Positions 32,672 through 39,633 of a DNA stretch of 64,000 bases are shown in pieces. Every line of letters begins with the position of its first letter. The stretch's first letter is position 1. The notes below the pieces were generated by a model. That model was given only the letters and a program-made list of their open reading frames with translations. It ran no database searches and was not told where the DNA came from. Both the position numbers and the translations under genes were made by a program. The stretch lies in contig NZ_CP059732.1 in assembly GCF_014117325.1 (NCBI RefSeq), forward strand, positions 2,989,001 through 3,053,000. Reading direction: 5' to 3'. This DNA is from Spirosoma foliorum (GTDB lineage Bacteria; Bacteroidota; Bacteroidia; Cytophagales; Spirosomataceae).

Positions 32672-32733
32672 TTTGTCTAATATTTTATTGATTATGTAAA
32701 AGTTCTGTTATTACTTTTTCGATTTTACTTTAA

Positions 32734-34623
32734 TTAGGGCCTCATGAAGTTATCCATAATCTGCTTAATCGATTCAGCTAATTCAGGATTATTAAGTACT
32801 CCTTCAGCAAAGTCTTTTATCTTATCATAATACTTAACAACCTCCGGGATAACTTCGCCGGCGTCTTTGGCCATCTTGACAGCTCCCTTTGTATTTTCAA
32901 TCCAGCGACCGATTCGTTTTCCTAGGGTATTTTTTTCTTCATTCTTCAACTCTGGCTTTTGGGAGGCACTATCAATTTCCTTCTGCAAATCAGCTCCTTC
33001 ACGTCGCTGAAATTCCTTTAAATAAGGATCAACCACTTCCCTTAAGTTACTAAAATCGTTACCAATCTGCTGCTTAATTATAACATTAGTAGTAACGTTA
33101 GTAATTACATGTATGGGTTTTGTGATAGCTAAGATAGATTCTTGTTGACGTCGGATTATCTCTTCTTGCTGGGCCTCAGATTTACCTTCTAAGCGAGCAA
33201 ACTTTTGCTTTTGTTGTTGTACTTCTAGTGTCAACTTCTGGCTAATTTGCATAAGTTGATCTAAGCCACTTTCCATTTCATTTATAGCGCCATAAATTCC
33301 AGCCAGTATATCTTGATTGGAAATGTATTTTTCTGTAGAAAACCGAACTAAGCTGGCATTTTGAGTAAAATTAGTAGCCAAAGTTTGGGCAAATATAATA
33401 GCTGGGTCTCCTGTGGGACTAGGATATACCATACCCGTTTCGGCACCTTCATGTATCTTTGTTTTAAGAATATCGAAGAATTCTTTCAGTAGTTTGTCCA
33501 CCAATTCAGGATCTATATTCTCGTCAGGGATAACCTCGAATACCAAGCCATCACTTTCGTTATTTACATTTAAGGTGATTACTTTTTGGGTTCGCTGATA
33601 GTAAAATGTATTAAATCCACTAAAGTAAATCTTAAGTATCTCGCGCAATTGAATTGGCACACCTTGCCAAATTTTGGTAAAACTTTGTGAACGAAAGAAG
33701 GCCCGTTCTAGAAAAGGATTATCTCGGTAATCCAATATTAAATCAGAGCGTTCTAAGCCTTTAAGTTCTTTAGAAAATTCTTCTATTTTATTATTTCGAA
33801 TATTCAATGTTTTTAATTTTGGCAATAATTGTATATTATTTGGCAAATCAGAAATTTCATTATTACTTATATCTAAATTTTCTAAGTTTACTAGTTTAGA
33901 AATCTCTGAAGGTATATCTATTAATTTATTATAACTTAGACTAAGTGTTTCAAGCCTAGGTAGGTAGCATAGACTCAGTGGTATATCAGTTAATTTATTC
34001 TCTGAAATATTTAATTCTTTTAATGAATAATTCAGACCAATATTTGGCGGCAATTTGCTTATATTATTCCTAGAAGCCAGCAGTTTAGTCATTTCTGAAA
34101 AGTGCTCAATTTCATTTGGAATACTTTTAAATTCATTTTCAGAAATATCAAGAGTTTCAATTTGCATTTTTTTATTAAAAAAATTTTTAGGAAAAATATG
34201 CAATCTATTCCTACTAATATACAAATCCTCTAAATTCTTAAGTTTTGATATAACTCTAGGAAATTTTACAAATTGATTATCGCTCAAGTTCAAAATAGTT
34301 AAAAATTCTAATTCAGCAAAGCTTTTCGGAAGGCGTTTAAGTTTATTTCCATTTAAATAAAGAAAATTCAAATGACTAAGACTATTAAAATCATCAGATA
34401 ATTCTCCTATTTCGTTGTTTGAAATTGAGAGAGAGGTCAATTCCATTCTATACAAATCTTTTGGTATAGAATTAAGGAAATTATCATCTAAATTCACGAA
34501 GGAAATCCTACTAAGTTCTTCGACGGGGAGCTCAATATCACGTAAATTTAATGCCGACAAATCCAGCATAATTGATTTGTCATTTATTGCTTTTTCTATT
34601 ATTTCTATGACCTCGAATCTCAC
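32734..34623 (-). CDS. Leucine-rich-repeat protein with coiled-coil C-terminal half
   Basis: 629 residues starting at GTG (34621-34623). Residues 15-305 hold about a dozen 22-24-residue leucine-rich repeats of the form LxxLxLSxNxLxxIPxxI (for example LETLSLSYNKLIDIPSEI). A middle domain (about 320-430) contains FYYQRTQKVITLNVNNESDG and DPELVDKLLKEFFDIL, which I cannot name. Residues 440-500 are a Gln/Glu-rich coiled coil (LTLEVQQQKQKFARLEGK). The tail is helical (EVIPEVVKYYDKIKDFAEGV). No signal peptide, membrane helix, GTPase or NTPase motif. First gene of the two-gene AT-rich cassette beside tmRNA; LRRs suggest recognition of a partner protein. Confidence 0.8.
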   Translation of the reverse strand: MRFEVIEIIEKAINDKSIMLDLSALNLRDIELPVEELSRISFVNLDDNFLNSIPKDLYRMELTSLSISNNEIGELSDDFNSLSHLNFLYLNGNKLKRLPKSFAELEFLTILNLSDNQFVKFPRVISKLKNLEDLYISRNRLHIFPKNFFNKKMQIETLDISENEFKSIPNEIEHFSEMTKLLASRNNISKLPPNIGLNYSLKELNISENKLTDIPLSLCYLPRLETLSLSYNKLIDIPSEISKLVNLENLDISNNEISDLPNNIQLLPKLKTLNIRNNKIEEFSKELKGLERSDLILDYRDNPFLERAFFRSQSFTKIWQGVPIQLREILKIYFSGFNTFYYQRTQKVITLNVNNESDGLVFEVIPDENIDPELVDKLLKEFFDILKTKIHEGAETGMVYPSPTGDPAIIFAQTLATNFTQNASLVRFSTEKYISNQDILAGIYGAINEMESGLDQLMQISQKLTLEVQQQKQKFARLEGKSEAQQEEIIRRQQESILAITKPIHVITNVTTNVIIKQQIGNDFSNLREVVDPYLKEFQRREGADLQKEIDSASQKPELKNEEKNTLGKRIGRWIENTKGAVKMAKDAGEVIPEVVKYYDKIKDFAEGVLNNPELAESIKQIMDNFMRP

Positions 34624-34894
34624 AGTTTTAACAGTTATTAATAGAATAGACCTAATTTAAAATTTCTGTTACTTTAACGACTTAATCTAAAAATAAAAAT
34701 ATTTTAGTTGGCCAGCAAATTATTTGACCTTATTTCTCTACTTTACCTATTATTTTACAGTAAGCCCTACATCATTTTATCTATTATCTACAAAATATAT
34801 CTAATTAATAACATAAATTATTACGACATAAGAATATATTCAAAGCTCTTTGGCACTTTTTCACTTTAGACATTGTCTCCTATTTGTCAACTAT

Positions 34895-34931
34895 AAAAAA
34901 CCCCGAAATCAGGCTGATTTCGGGGTTTTTT
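34895..34931 (-). terminator. tmRNA terminator
   Basis: A perfect 17-bp stem, AAAAAACCCCGAAATCA against TGATTTCGGGGTTTTTT, with a three-base loop (34912-34914). It starts 11 bp after the 3' end of tmRNA on the minus strand. Confidence 0.9.
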
Positions 34932-34941
34932 GTTCTTTTTG

Positions 34942-35311
34942 TGGAGACGGAGGGATTTGAACCCTCGTCCAGTCAAGGAAACCAACGCGCTTTCTACATG
35001 CTTAGGTACACTTAGGATTGTCGGGAATCGGCCCGGTGTGTACCAGACCAAGCTTCATCCGTAGGTGCTTTTGTCTCGTCTGTTGTCAACACCATTATCC
35101 AGACCAGCGCTGCGAGTCGATGCCTCCTGATCCAGCCAGCAGCACGTAGGCCGGGGAGACAATGGCTATTGCTTAATCCTCCGGATTAGGCAGCCATGGC
35201 GTAGTTATATTCGCCAGTTATTGTTTTGACGATTTGTTTGGGCGGGAAATACCGTCAACTCCCGGCATGCTTACACGCGACCTCAGCAAGCTGTCAATTC
35301 CAGTCGCCCCC
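34942..35311 (-). ncRNA. ssrA: Transfer-messenger RNA (tmRNA)
   Basis: 370 nt. The 5' end GGGGGCG (35311-35305) pairs with the 3' end CGTCTCC (34949-34943) as a seven-pair acceptor stem, discriminator A at 34942; CCA is not encoded. The T arm reads GGGTTCAAATCCC and the D-like part GACTGGAATTGACAGC. The tag reading frame (35215-35186) encodes GEYNYAMAA then TAA, from resume codon GGC, and agrees with the Bacteroidota pattern G-E-x-x-Y-A-x-A-A. It rescues stalled ribosomes with SmpB and marks the peptide for proteolysis. A terminator follows. The AT-rich block lies directly downstream of its 3' end, a common integration site for islands. Confidence 0.95.
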
Positions 35312-35534
35312 ATATTGACCATACCTCAAAAAAGACGATTTACTCAGCTTTTCTTTCGATATGTGTTCTGGTTAACTTACTCCCGGCTCGTTTAGTTCGC
35401 CAATCCGTGCATTTACTAAGTTTTTGGCCAAAAGGTCACTTTAATTACATTATTTCAGGAAAATTTATCAACTTAATTTTATTCTAGTAGTTATATGGGT
35501 ATAGCCTAATCTTGATCTTGATTCCTCTCCTAAG

Positions 35535-36176
35535 ATGACCATTACTCCTTTCGAAACGAACCTCTACCAGCACCTGACTCCGTTTTTTGCGGAGCATGAG
35601 TTTGCGCTGTTGCCCGAAAAAAAACAGTTTCGGCGAATTAGTACCGGCGGATTTCAAAATATCATTTTATCGTCGGTGTTTTATGTCGATGATACCATGC
35701 TGGACGTAAATTTTGGCTGCCGGAATGAGCAGGTTGAACAAATTGCGCAGCAATTCCTGAATAATCAGCCCGATTGTCGGCTCGATGCCAATACATTCCT
35801 ATTGTCGATTAATCGCTTTAGTGGCGCTCAGTTTCCTCGCTACAAGATTCACTCGGGCGAAGCGCTTACCGATGTTTGTGGAAAAATTGAATTGTTCTTC
35901 AATAAATACGGCTTCAATTTTCTGGATTCGGCCTCTATCCTGTCCACAATTGATCAGTTGTTGAACGAACAGCCCAATCAGCCCTGTACGTATGTGTATA
36001 ATCAGACGCATCGTTGCTATAAAGGCCTGATTGCCGCCCGATTAAATCATAACCCATACTTCGACGACTTAGTAGACACCTATCGGCAATTACTGCTCCG
36101 GCTAACCCAAAATCCGTACGAGCAAGTGCATTTTGAGCGACTGATTGCGTATTTGCAACATTACTCGGCCAATTAA
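35535..36176 (+). CDS. Uncharacterised cytoplasmic protein
   Basis: 213 residues. Mixed alpha/beta composition with no signal, membrane segment or known motif. It starts MTITPFETNLYQHLTPFFAE and has a beta-rich stretch FRRISTGGFQNIILSSVFYV resembling DUF4304-type proteins, but I would not assign that family. It stands alone between tmRNA and a convergent hydrolase gene; the stop is 16 bp from the stop of the next gene. Confidence 0.75.
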   Translation: MTITPFETNLYQHLTPFFAEHEFALLPEKKQFRRISTGGFQNIILSSVFYVDDTMLDVNFGCRNEQVEQIAQQFLNNQPDCRLDANTFLLSINRFSGAQFPRYKIHSGEALTDVCGKIELFFNKYGFNFLDSASILSTIDQLLNEQPNQPCTYVYNQTHRCYKGLIAARLNHNPYFDDLVDTYRQLLLRLTQNPYEQVHFERLIAYLQHYSAN

Positions 36177-36192
36177 GTGTTGTTCCTGGCTG

Positions 36193-37161
36193 TTACTTTT
36201 TCACAAATCGCGCAATGGTTTCGACTAAACCGGGCGTGAGTGGTAAATGGGGTTGATTATACGTTTCTATATTCGCAGCCCGATCAAGGGGGGCATTCTT
36301 CAGCACGTGGTTCATCCGATCAATGAGCACCAGAGTAGCATCTGGACGAGCCGCTTTTAATCGTTCGGCCTCACTGGTAGCAACTTGAATATCGTGCTTC
36401 CCATTGATCAACAAGACTGGCCCCGCATATTTTTTAATCTCGACAGCCGGGTCATACTTCATCCAGGAAATCAGACCGGGTTGCATTTTAGCGTTGAACA
36501 TAGTCGCTAAAAAAGGATTCACCCGTTTAACTGGATACCCTTCCTTTAGCGAGTCCAATATAACCGTTGCCAATGAGCGAAGCGTGTCGGGAAGCGCCGT
36601 TTGAAACTGCACTTTCATGACATCGGCAATATTCTGACCCGCCCCCGCAATGGAAATATATTTATCCGCTTTTGTCTGCCTTGCCGCCAGCATACCTACC
36701 AGCGACCCTTCGGAATGACCGGCTACGATCACTTTCGAAAACCGCTTGTCGACCTGTAGCTGGTGAATGAATCCAACGGCATCACTTACATAATAATCAA
36801 ACCGATGTTTGTCGGTGCCAACGGCGGCTACAGCGGCTTTCAAATTGGTACCCGAGTAGCGTTTATCATAACGGGCTACGGCGATCCCCTGCCGAACTAA
36901 ACTGTCGGCCAGCATTTTAAAGGCATTCGATTTAAACCCATAGGTGCTGTTGCAGTCACGATCTGTCGGTCCAGAACCAGCAATCAATAGCACCACAGGT
37001 ACCCCTTTGGTTGCATTGTCAGGCACTGTCAATGTCCCATCGAGCGTGAGATCGGCACCAGCGGGCTCCGTTATTTTGTAGTGAATTGGCTCTTCGGTTT
37101 GAGCCAGGGCAATGCGGCAACTAGCTATCAGAAATAGTGCAGCGGTAAGCAGACGATTCAT
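36193..37161 (-). CDS. Exported alpha/beta hydrolase
   Basis: 322 residues. Sec signal MNRLLTAALFLIASCRIALA, cut near residue 20-21. Oxyanion region VVLLIAGSGPTDRD at 56-69; nucleophile elbow GHSEGS with Ser150; the acid and base are likely in INGKHDIQV and MNHVLK. It belongs to the secreted alpha/beta hydrolases (DUF3887/DUF1100 neighbourhood) common in Bacteroidota, probably esterases acting in the periplasm. Substrate unknown. It is downstream of the sdpRI-like genes on the same strand with a 39-bp gap and may be co-transcribed. Confidence 0.83.
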   Translation of the reverse strand: MNRLLTAALFLIASCRIALAQTEEPIHYKITEPAGADLTLDGTLTVPDNATKGVPVVLLIAGSGPTDRDCNSTYGFKSNAFKMLADSLVRQGIAVARYDKRYSGTNLKAAVAAVGTDKHRFDYYVSDAVGFIHQLQVDKRFSKVIVAGHSEGSLVGMLAARQTKADKYISIAGAGQNIADVMKVQFQTALPDTLRSLATVILDSLKEGYPVKRVNPFLATMFNAKMQPGLISWMKYDPAVEIKKYAGPVLLINGKHDIQVATSEAERLKAARPDATLVLIDRMNHVLKNAPLDRAANIETYNQPHLPLTPGLVETIARFVKK

Positions 37162-37200
37162 AAGTGGGAGAATTTAATTGAACAAATGGCTATGATGGAA

Positions 37201-37863
37201 TCAATTAAGCTGATGCTCTTTTTCCTGTTTGTGCAGTATGTACGAATAGACAACCGGAATCAGGGTAATCAAGCAAAAAACGCTCATCACGCCCCCTACT
37301 TTATAAGGCAAGGGCAACCCCAATGCCAATACGACACTCAATAGGCCACCTCCTACCATTAGCCAGCCACCCAGTCGGTGTGTTTTACGCCAGACAGTAT
37401 CACTGTCTAATGTCCAGGGAGTACGAATGCCCACAAACCAGTTGGGTTTTACGGTAGTCATGTAATTTCCCATACCTGCAATCAGCAATCCAACCAGTGC
37501 CAGAACGACTTCCGTTGTCGCCTTACCTTCTGTTGGGTGGCCAGCTATGTAAAATAACCAGCCCATAATAGCGGCAAACAGGAGCGTAACGGCAAAGCGT
37601 AATTTTTGATAGTTTGCGCTCTGCAATTGACCTTTAGGATCGAGAGCAGGCAAAAATCGAAGCATCAGGTAAAGAAATAACGAGATACCTCCTATCAATA
37701 AAGCAGCGGTTTCTTTTCGTTGCCAGTCATTCGGATTACCCTTCAAATCATAATGAATGGCTATTTCGGCGGGCAATTCACTCCAGATAATGCCCATATA
37801 AGCCAATGGAGCCAACATAACGGCAATCATCAGCAGTTCGGTTGGTGTTGAATTAGTTTTCAT
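37201..37863 (-). CDS. SdpI/DUF1648-family membrane protein
   Basis: 220 residues with about six membrane segments. The N-terminal DUF1648 motif is LPAEIAIHYDLKGNPNDW; the C-terminal SdpI motif is NWFVGIRTPWTLDSDTVWRK THRLGG. In Bacillus subtilis SdpI gives immunity to the SdpC toxin and sequesters the repressor SdpR at the membrane. The next gene upstream on the same strand is an ArsR-type SdpR-like repressor, 11 bp away, so the sdpRI arrangement is conserved. No SdpC-like toxin gene is present, and in this phylum the pair may have another role. Confidence 0.85.
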   Translation of the reverse strand: MKTNSTPTELLMIAVMLAPLAYMGIIWSELPAEIAIHYDLKGNPNDWQRKETAALLIGGISLFLYLMLRFLPALDPKGQLQSANYQKLRFAVTLLFAAIMGWLFYIAGHPTEGKATTEVVLALVGLLIAGMGNYMTTVKPNWFVGIRTPWTLDSDTVWRKTHRLGGWLMVGGGLLSVVLALGLPLPYKVGGVMSVFCLITLIPVVYSYILHKQEKEHQLN

Positions 37864-37874
37864 ACTTGATCGGT

Positions 37875-38171
37875 TTAGTTCTTCTGTTCAGGAATTTTCT
37901 CAGTTATTGATGTTTCTGTTTTCTGAAAGCTCATCAGCCAGGCCAGCAGCTCGTCAAGAACGGTCGTATTCAGGGAGTAATTGACAAACTGCCCCTGCTT
38001 GGTGGCTTCGACTAACCCAGCCTGACGTAACAAATCGAGGTGGTGCGAAATACTGGGCTTCGTCATATCGAATCGCTCGGCAATGTCGCCAGCGTTCAGA
38101 TCTCCCTCCCGCAGCAGGTCCAGTATCTGCCGACGGGTGGGATCGTTTAAGGCCTTGAAGAGGTTATTCAT
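37875..38171 (-). CDS. ArsR-family autorepressor, SdpR-like
   Basis: 98 residues. ArsR winged helix across about residues 3-80: LFKALNDPTRRQILDLLREG, then the recognition helix DMTKPSISHHLDLLRQAGLV and the wing EATKQGQFVNYSLN. No cysteine metal site is visible, so it is not a metal sensor. Together with the SdpI-like gene immediately downstream it forms an sdpRI-type unit. Two copies of TTAGACAAnTATCTAA lie 19-58 bp upstream of its start and are the likely binding sites for self-repression. Confidence 0.88.
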   Translation of the reverse strand: MNNLFKALNDPTRRQILDLLREGDLNAGDIAERFDMTKPSISHHLDLLRQAGLVEATKQGQFVNYSLNTTVLDELLAWLMSFQKTETSITEKIPEQKN

Positions 38172-38189
38172 CGCTATATGATTAAACTG

Positions 38190-38229
38190 TTAGACAAATA
38201 TCTAATTAATTATTTAGACAACTATCTAA
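38190..38229 (-). promoter_or_regulatory. Two-copy operator upstream of the sdpRI-like pair
   Basis: TTAGACAAATATCTAA (38190-38205) and TTAGACAACTATCTAA (38214-38229) differ at one base, and each is a TTAGA...TCTAA palindrome. Centres are 24 bp apart, just over two helical turns. Position and symmetry fit binding of an ArsR-type dimer. Confidence 0.65.
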
Positions 38230-38286
38230 TTATTAAGAAAAATCTATTTTTAGGGATGAATGGTCGATACTCAGGATGAATGGAAT

Positions 38287-38784
38287 TTAGTTGGAGATAA
38301 CGCTGATATTTCCACTACCTTCGATGTAACATGCTTTTACGCTGGCCATATCATCGACTCCCTGTTCGCGTAACATGCCGGTTAGCTCGGTTGGGGTAAT
38401 CAGCTCTTTTTTCATATTCTGGCGCTGCATGACTCCATTTTTAATGAGCAGAACTGGTTCGGGCTCCCCTATCTTACTAAAGAAAACCGACCGATACCCA
38501 AGCCAGTTAATAGCATAATCCCAGAAAACCAGAATACCCACCAGAACAAAACCTTCTGTAACAGAGGTATATTCTCCTGCCATTGAATTCTGCGATGCAT
38601 CTGAAATAAGCGTAATCAACAATAAATCGCTGATACCAAGCTGACCAGCGCCACGCCTAAAAAACCGAATGTAGGCAAAGCAGAACCAATACGTAATCGT
38701 ACCCCGAACCCCTATTTCCCAAAGAGACATAGAAGGCGTAAACATTTTATCCCAATCAATCGTGGCAAGGAGTAAACTATACAT
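38287..38784 (-). CDS. YetF/DUF421-family membrane protein
   Basis: 165 residues. Two or three N-terminal membrane segments (about 24-45, 50-68, 75-95) including ITYWFCFAYIRFFRRGAGQLGISDLLLITLIS, then a cytosolic YetF domain with GEPEPVLLIKNGVMQRQNMKKELIT and LREQGVDDMASVKACYIEG. The family is widespread and uncharacterised. Single gene, divergent from the plus-strand frames at 38.8 kb. Confidence 0.85.
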   Translation of the reverse strand: MYSLLLATIDWDKMFTPSMSLWEIGVRGTITYWFCFAYIRFFRRGAGQLGISDLLLITLISDASQNSMAGEYTSVTEGFVLVGILVFWDYAINWLGYRSVFFSKIGEPEPVLLIKNGVMQRQNMKKELITPTELTGMLREQGVDDMASVKACYIEGSGNISVISN

Positions 38785-38838
38785 AAGGTAGAGATGGCTA
38801 GTACGCTCCTATGAACTCATTTCAGCATCAGTGGTTTG

Positions 38839-38937
38839 ATGGGTTTCATCTTTCTTCTGATACAAATGGGCTTGGCTGTATCTATTTATGGAGTTACCTT
38901 TGCCATACATACGTACATTTCCCAGGTTATCGCCTAG
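38839..38937 (+). CDS. Possible 32-residue single-TM microprotein
   Basis: Reads MGFIFLLIQMGLAVSIYGVT then FAIHTYISQVIA. One strongly hydrophobic segment, stop TAG 63 bp before the DUF6580-like gene. No paralogue in the window and no ribosome site that decides it; a 60-codon frame overlaps it in another phase. Reported as a weak candidate only. Confidence 0.25.
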   Translation: MGFIFLLIQMGLAVSIYGVTFAIHTYISQVIA

Positions 38938-39000
38938 TTGAACCGATTCTGCCGAGGGCATTGTTATACACGAGTCAATCTATTAACCGCTGATTTTACC

Positions 39001-39543
39001 ATGAAGCCACTCCAAATTCGCTTACTTACCCTTTCGACCTTAGTACTTGCTACTGCTTTGTTCCGCCTGGTACCCCACTGGCCGAATTTCACGCCAGTAG
39101 CGGCTCTGGCTTTATTTGGCGCAGCTACCTTCGAACGCAAGTGGATCGGTTTAGTAGCCCCATTTGCGGCTATGCTCTTGAGCGATGCGCTGATTGGCTT
39201 TCATGGCAGTATGGGCGCTGTGTATATCAGCTTTGGTTTAACCTGGTTACTGGGTTTATGGGCTTTACAGCGTCCAACGGCTGGTCGGATTGCCATTGCC
39301 TCGCTCACATCGTCGATTTTATTTTTTCTGGTTACCAATTTCGCCGTTTGGTACGGTAGCTCTTATTACCCACAAACAGCGGCTGGCCTGATGACATGCT
39401 ATGCGGCTGGTCTAGCTTTTTATAACGGCACTTCTTTTTTCTTAAATGGCGTTATGGGTGATCTATTTTTTAGTGGCCTCTTGTTTGGCGGTTATTACCT
39501 GCTTAAACAACGCTTCATGGTGCTTCGCCCGGCACGCGCTTAA
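39001..39543 (+). CDS. DUF6580-family integral membrane protein
   Basis: 180 residues from ATG 39001; a longer frame to 38938 adds non-conserved residues. About five or six membrane helices. Family features: PHWPNFTPVAALALFGAATF near residue 25, LLSDALIGFHG, TNFAVWYGSSYYPQTAAGL and FYNGTSFFLNGVMGDLFFSG. The layout resembles small vitamin-transport S-components, but that link is weak. A strong bidirectional terminator follows. Confidence 0.8.
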   Translation: MKPLQIRLLTLSTLVLATALFRLVPHWPNFTPVAALALFGAATFERKWIGLVAPFAAMLLSDALIGFHGSMGAVYISFGLTWLLGLWALQRPTAGRIAIASLTSSILFFLVTNFAVWYGSSYYPQTAAGLMTCYAAGLAFYNGTSFFLNGVMGDLFFSGLLFGGYYLLKQRFMVLRPARA

Positions 39544-39566
39544 TTGAGCAGATTTTCAATCATACC

Positions 39567-39620
39567 ATAAACATAAAACGAGAGCAGTTCTGATTGAGCT
39601 GCTCTCGTTTTATGTTTATA
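39567..39620. terminator. Bidirectional terminator between convergent genes
   Basis: ATAAACATAAAACGAGAGCAG pairs with its complement, ending TTTTATGTTTAT, across a loop of about 10 bases. It separates the DUF6580 gene (+) from the GH63 gene (-). Confidence 0.85.
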
Positions 39621-39633
39621 CCTAAGTCTATTC

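Noticed and set aside
30854..35311. Integrative element with integrase at ssrA
   Set aside because: Position is right, but no integrase gene and no direct copy of the tmRNA 3' end could be found in the window, so I do not call a mobile element.
38811..38993. 60-codon frame at the start of the DUF6580 region
   Set aside because: Composition is not protein-like and it overlaps another, slightly better, frame and the upstream region of the real gene.
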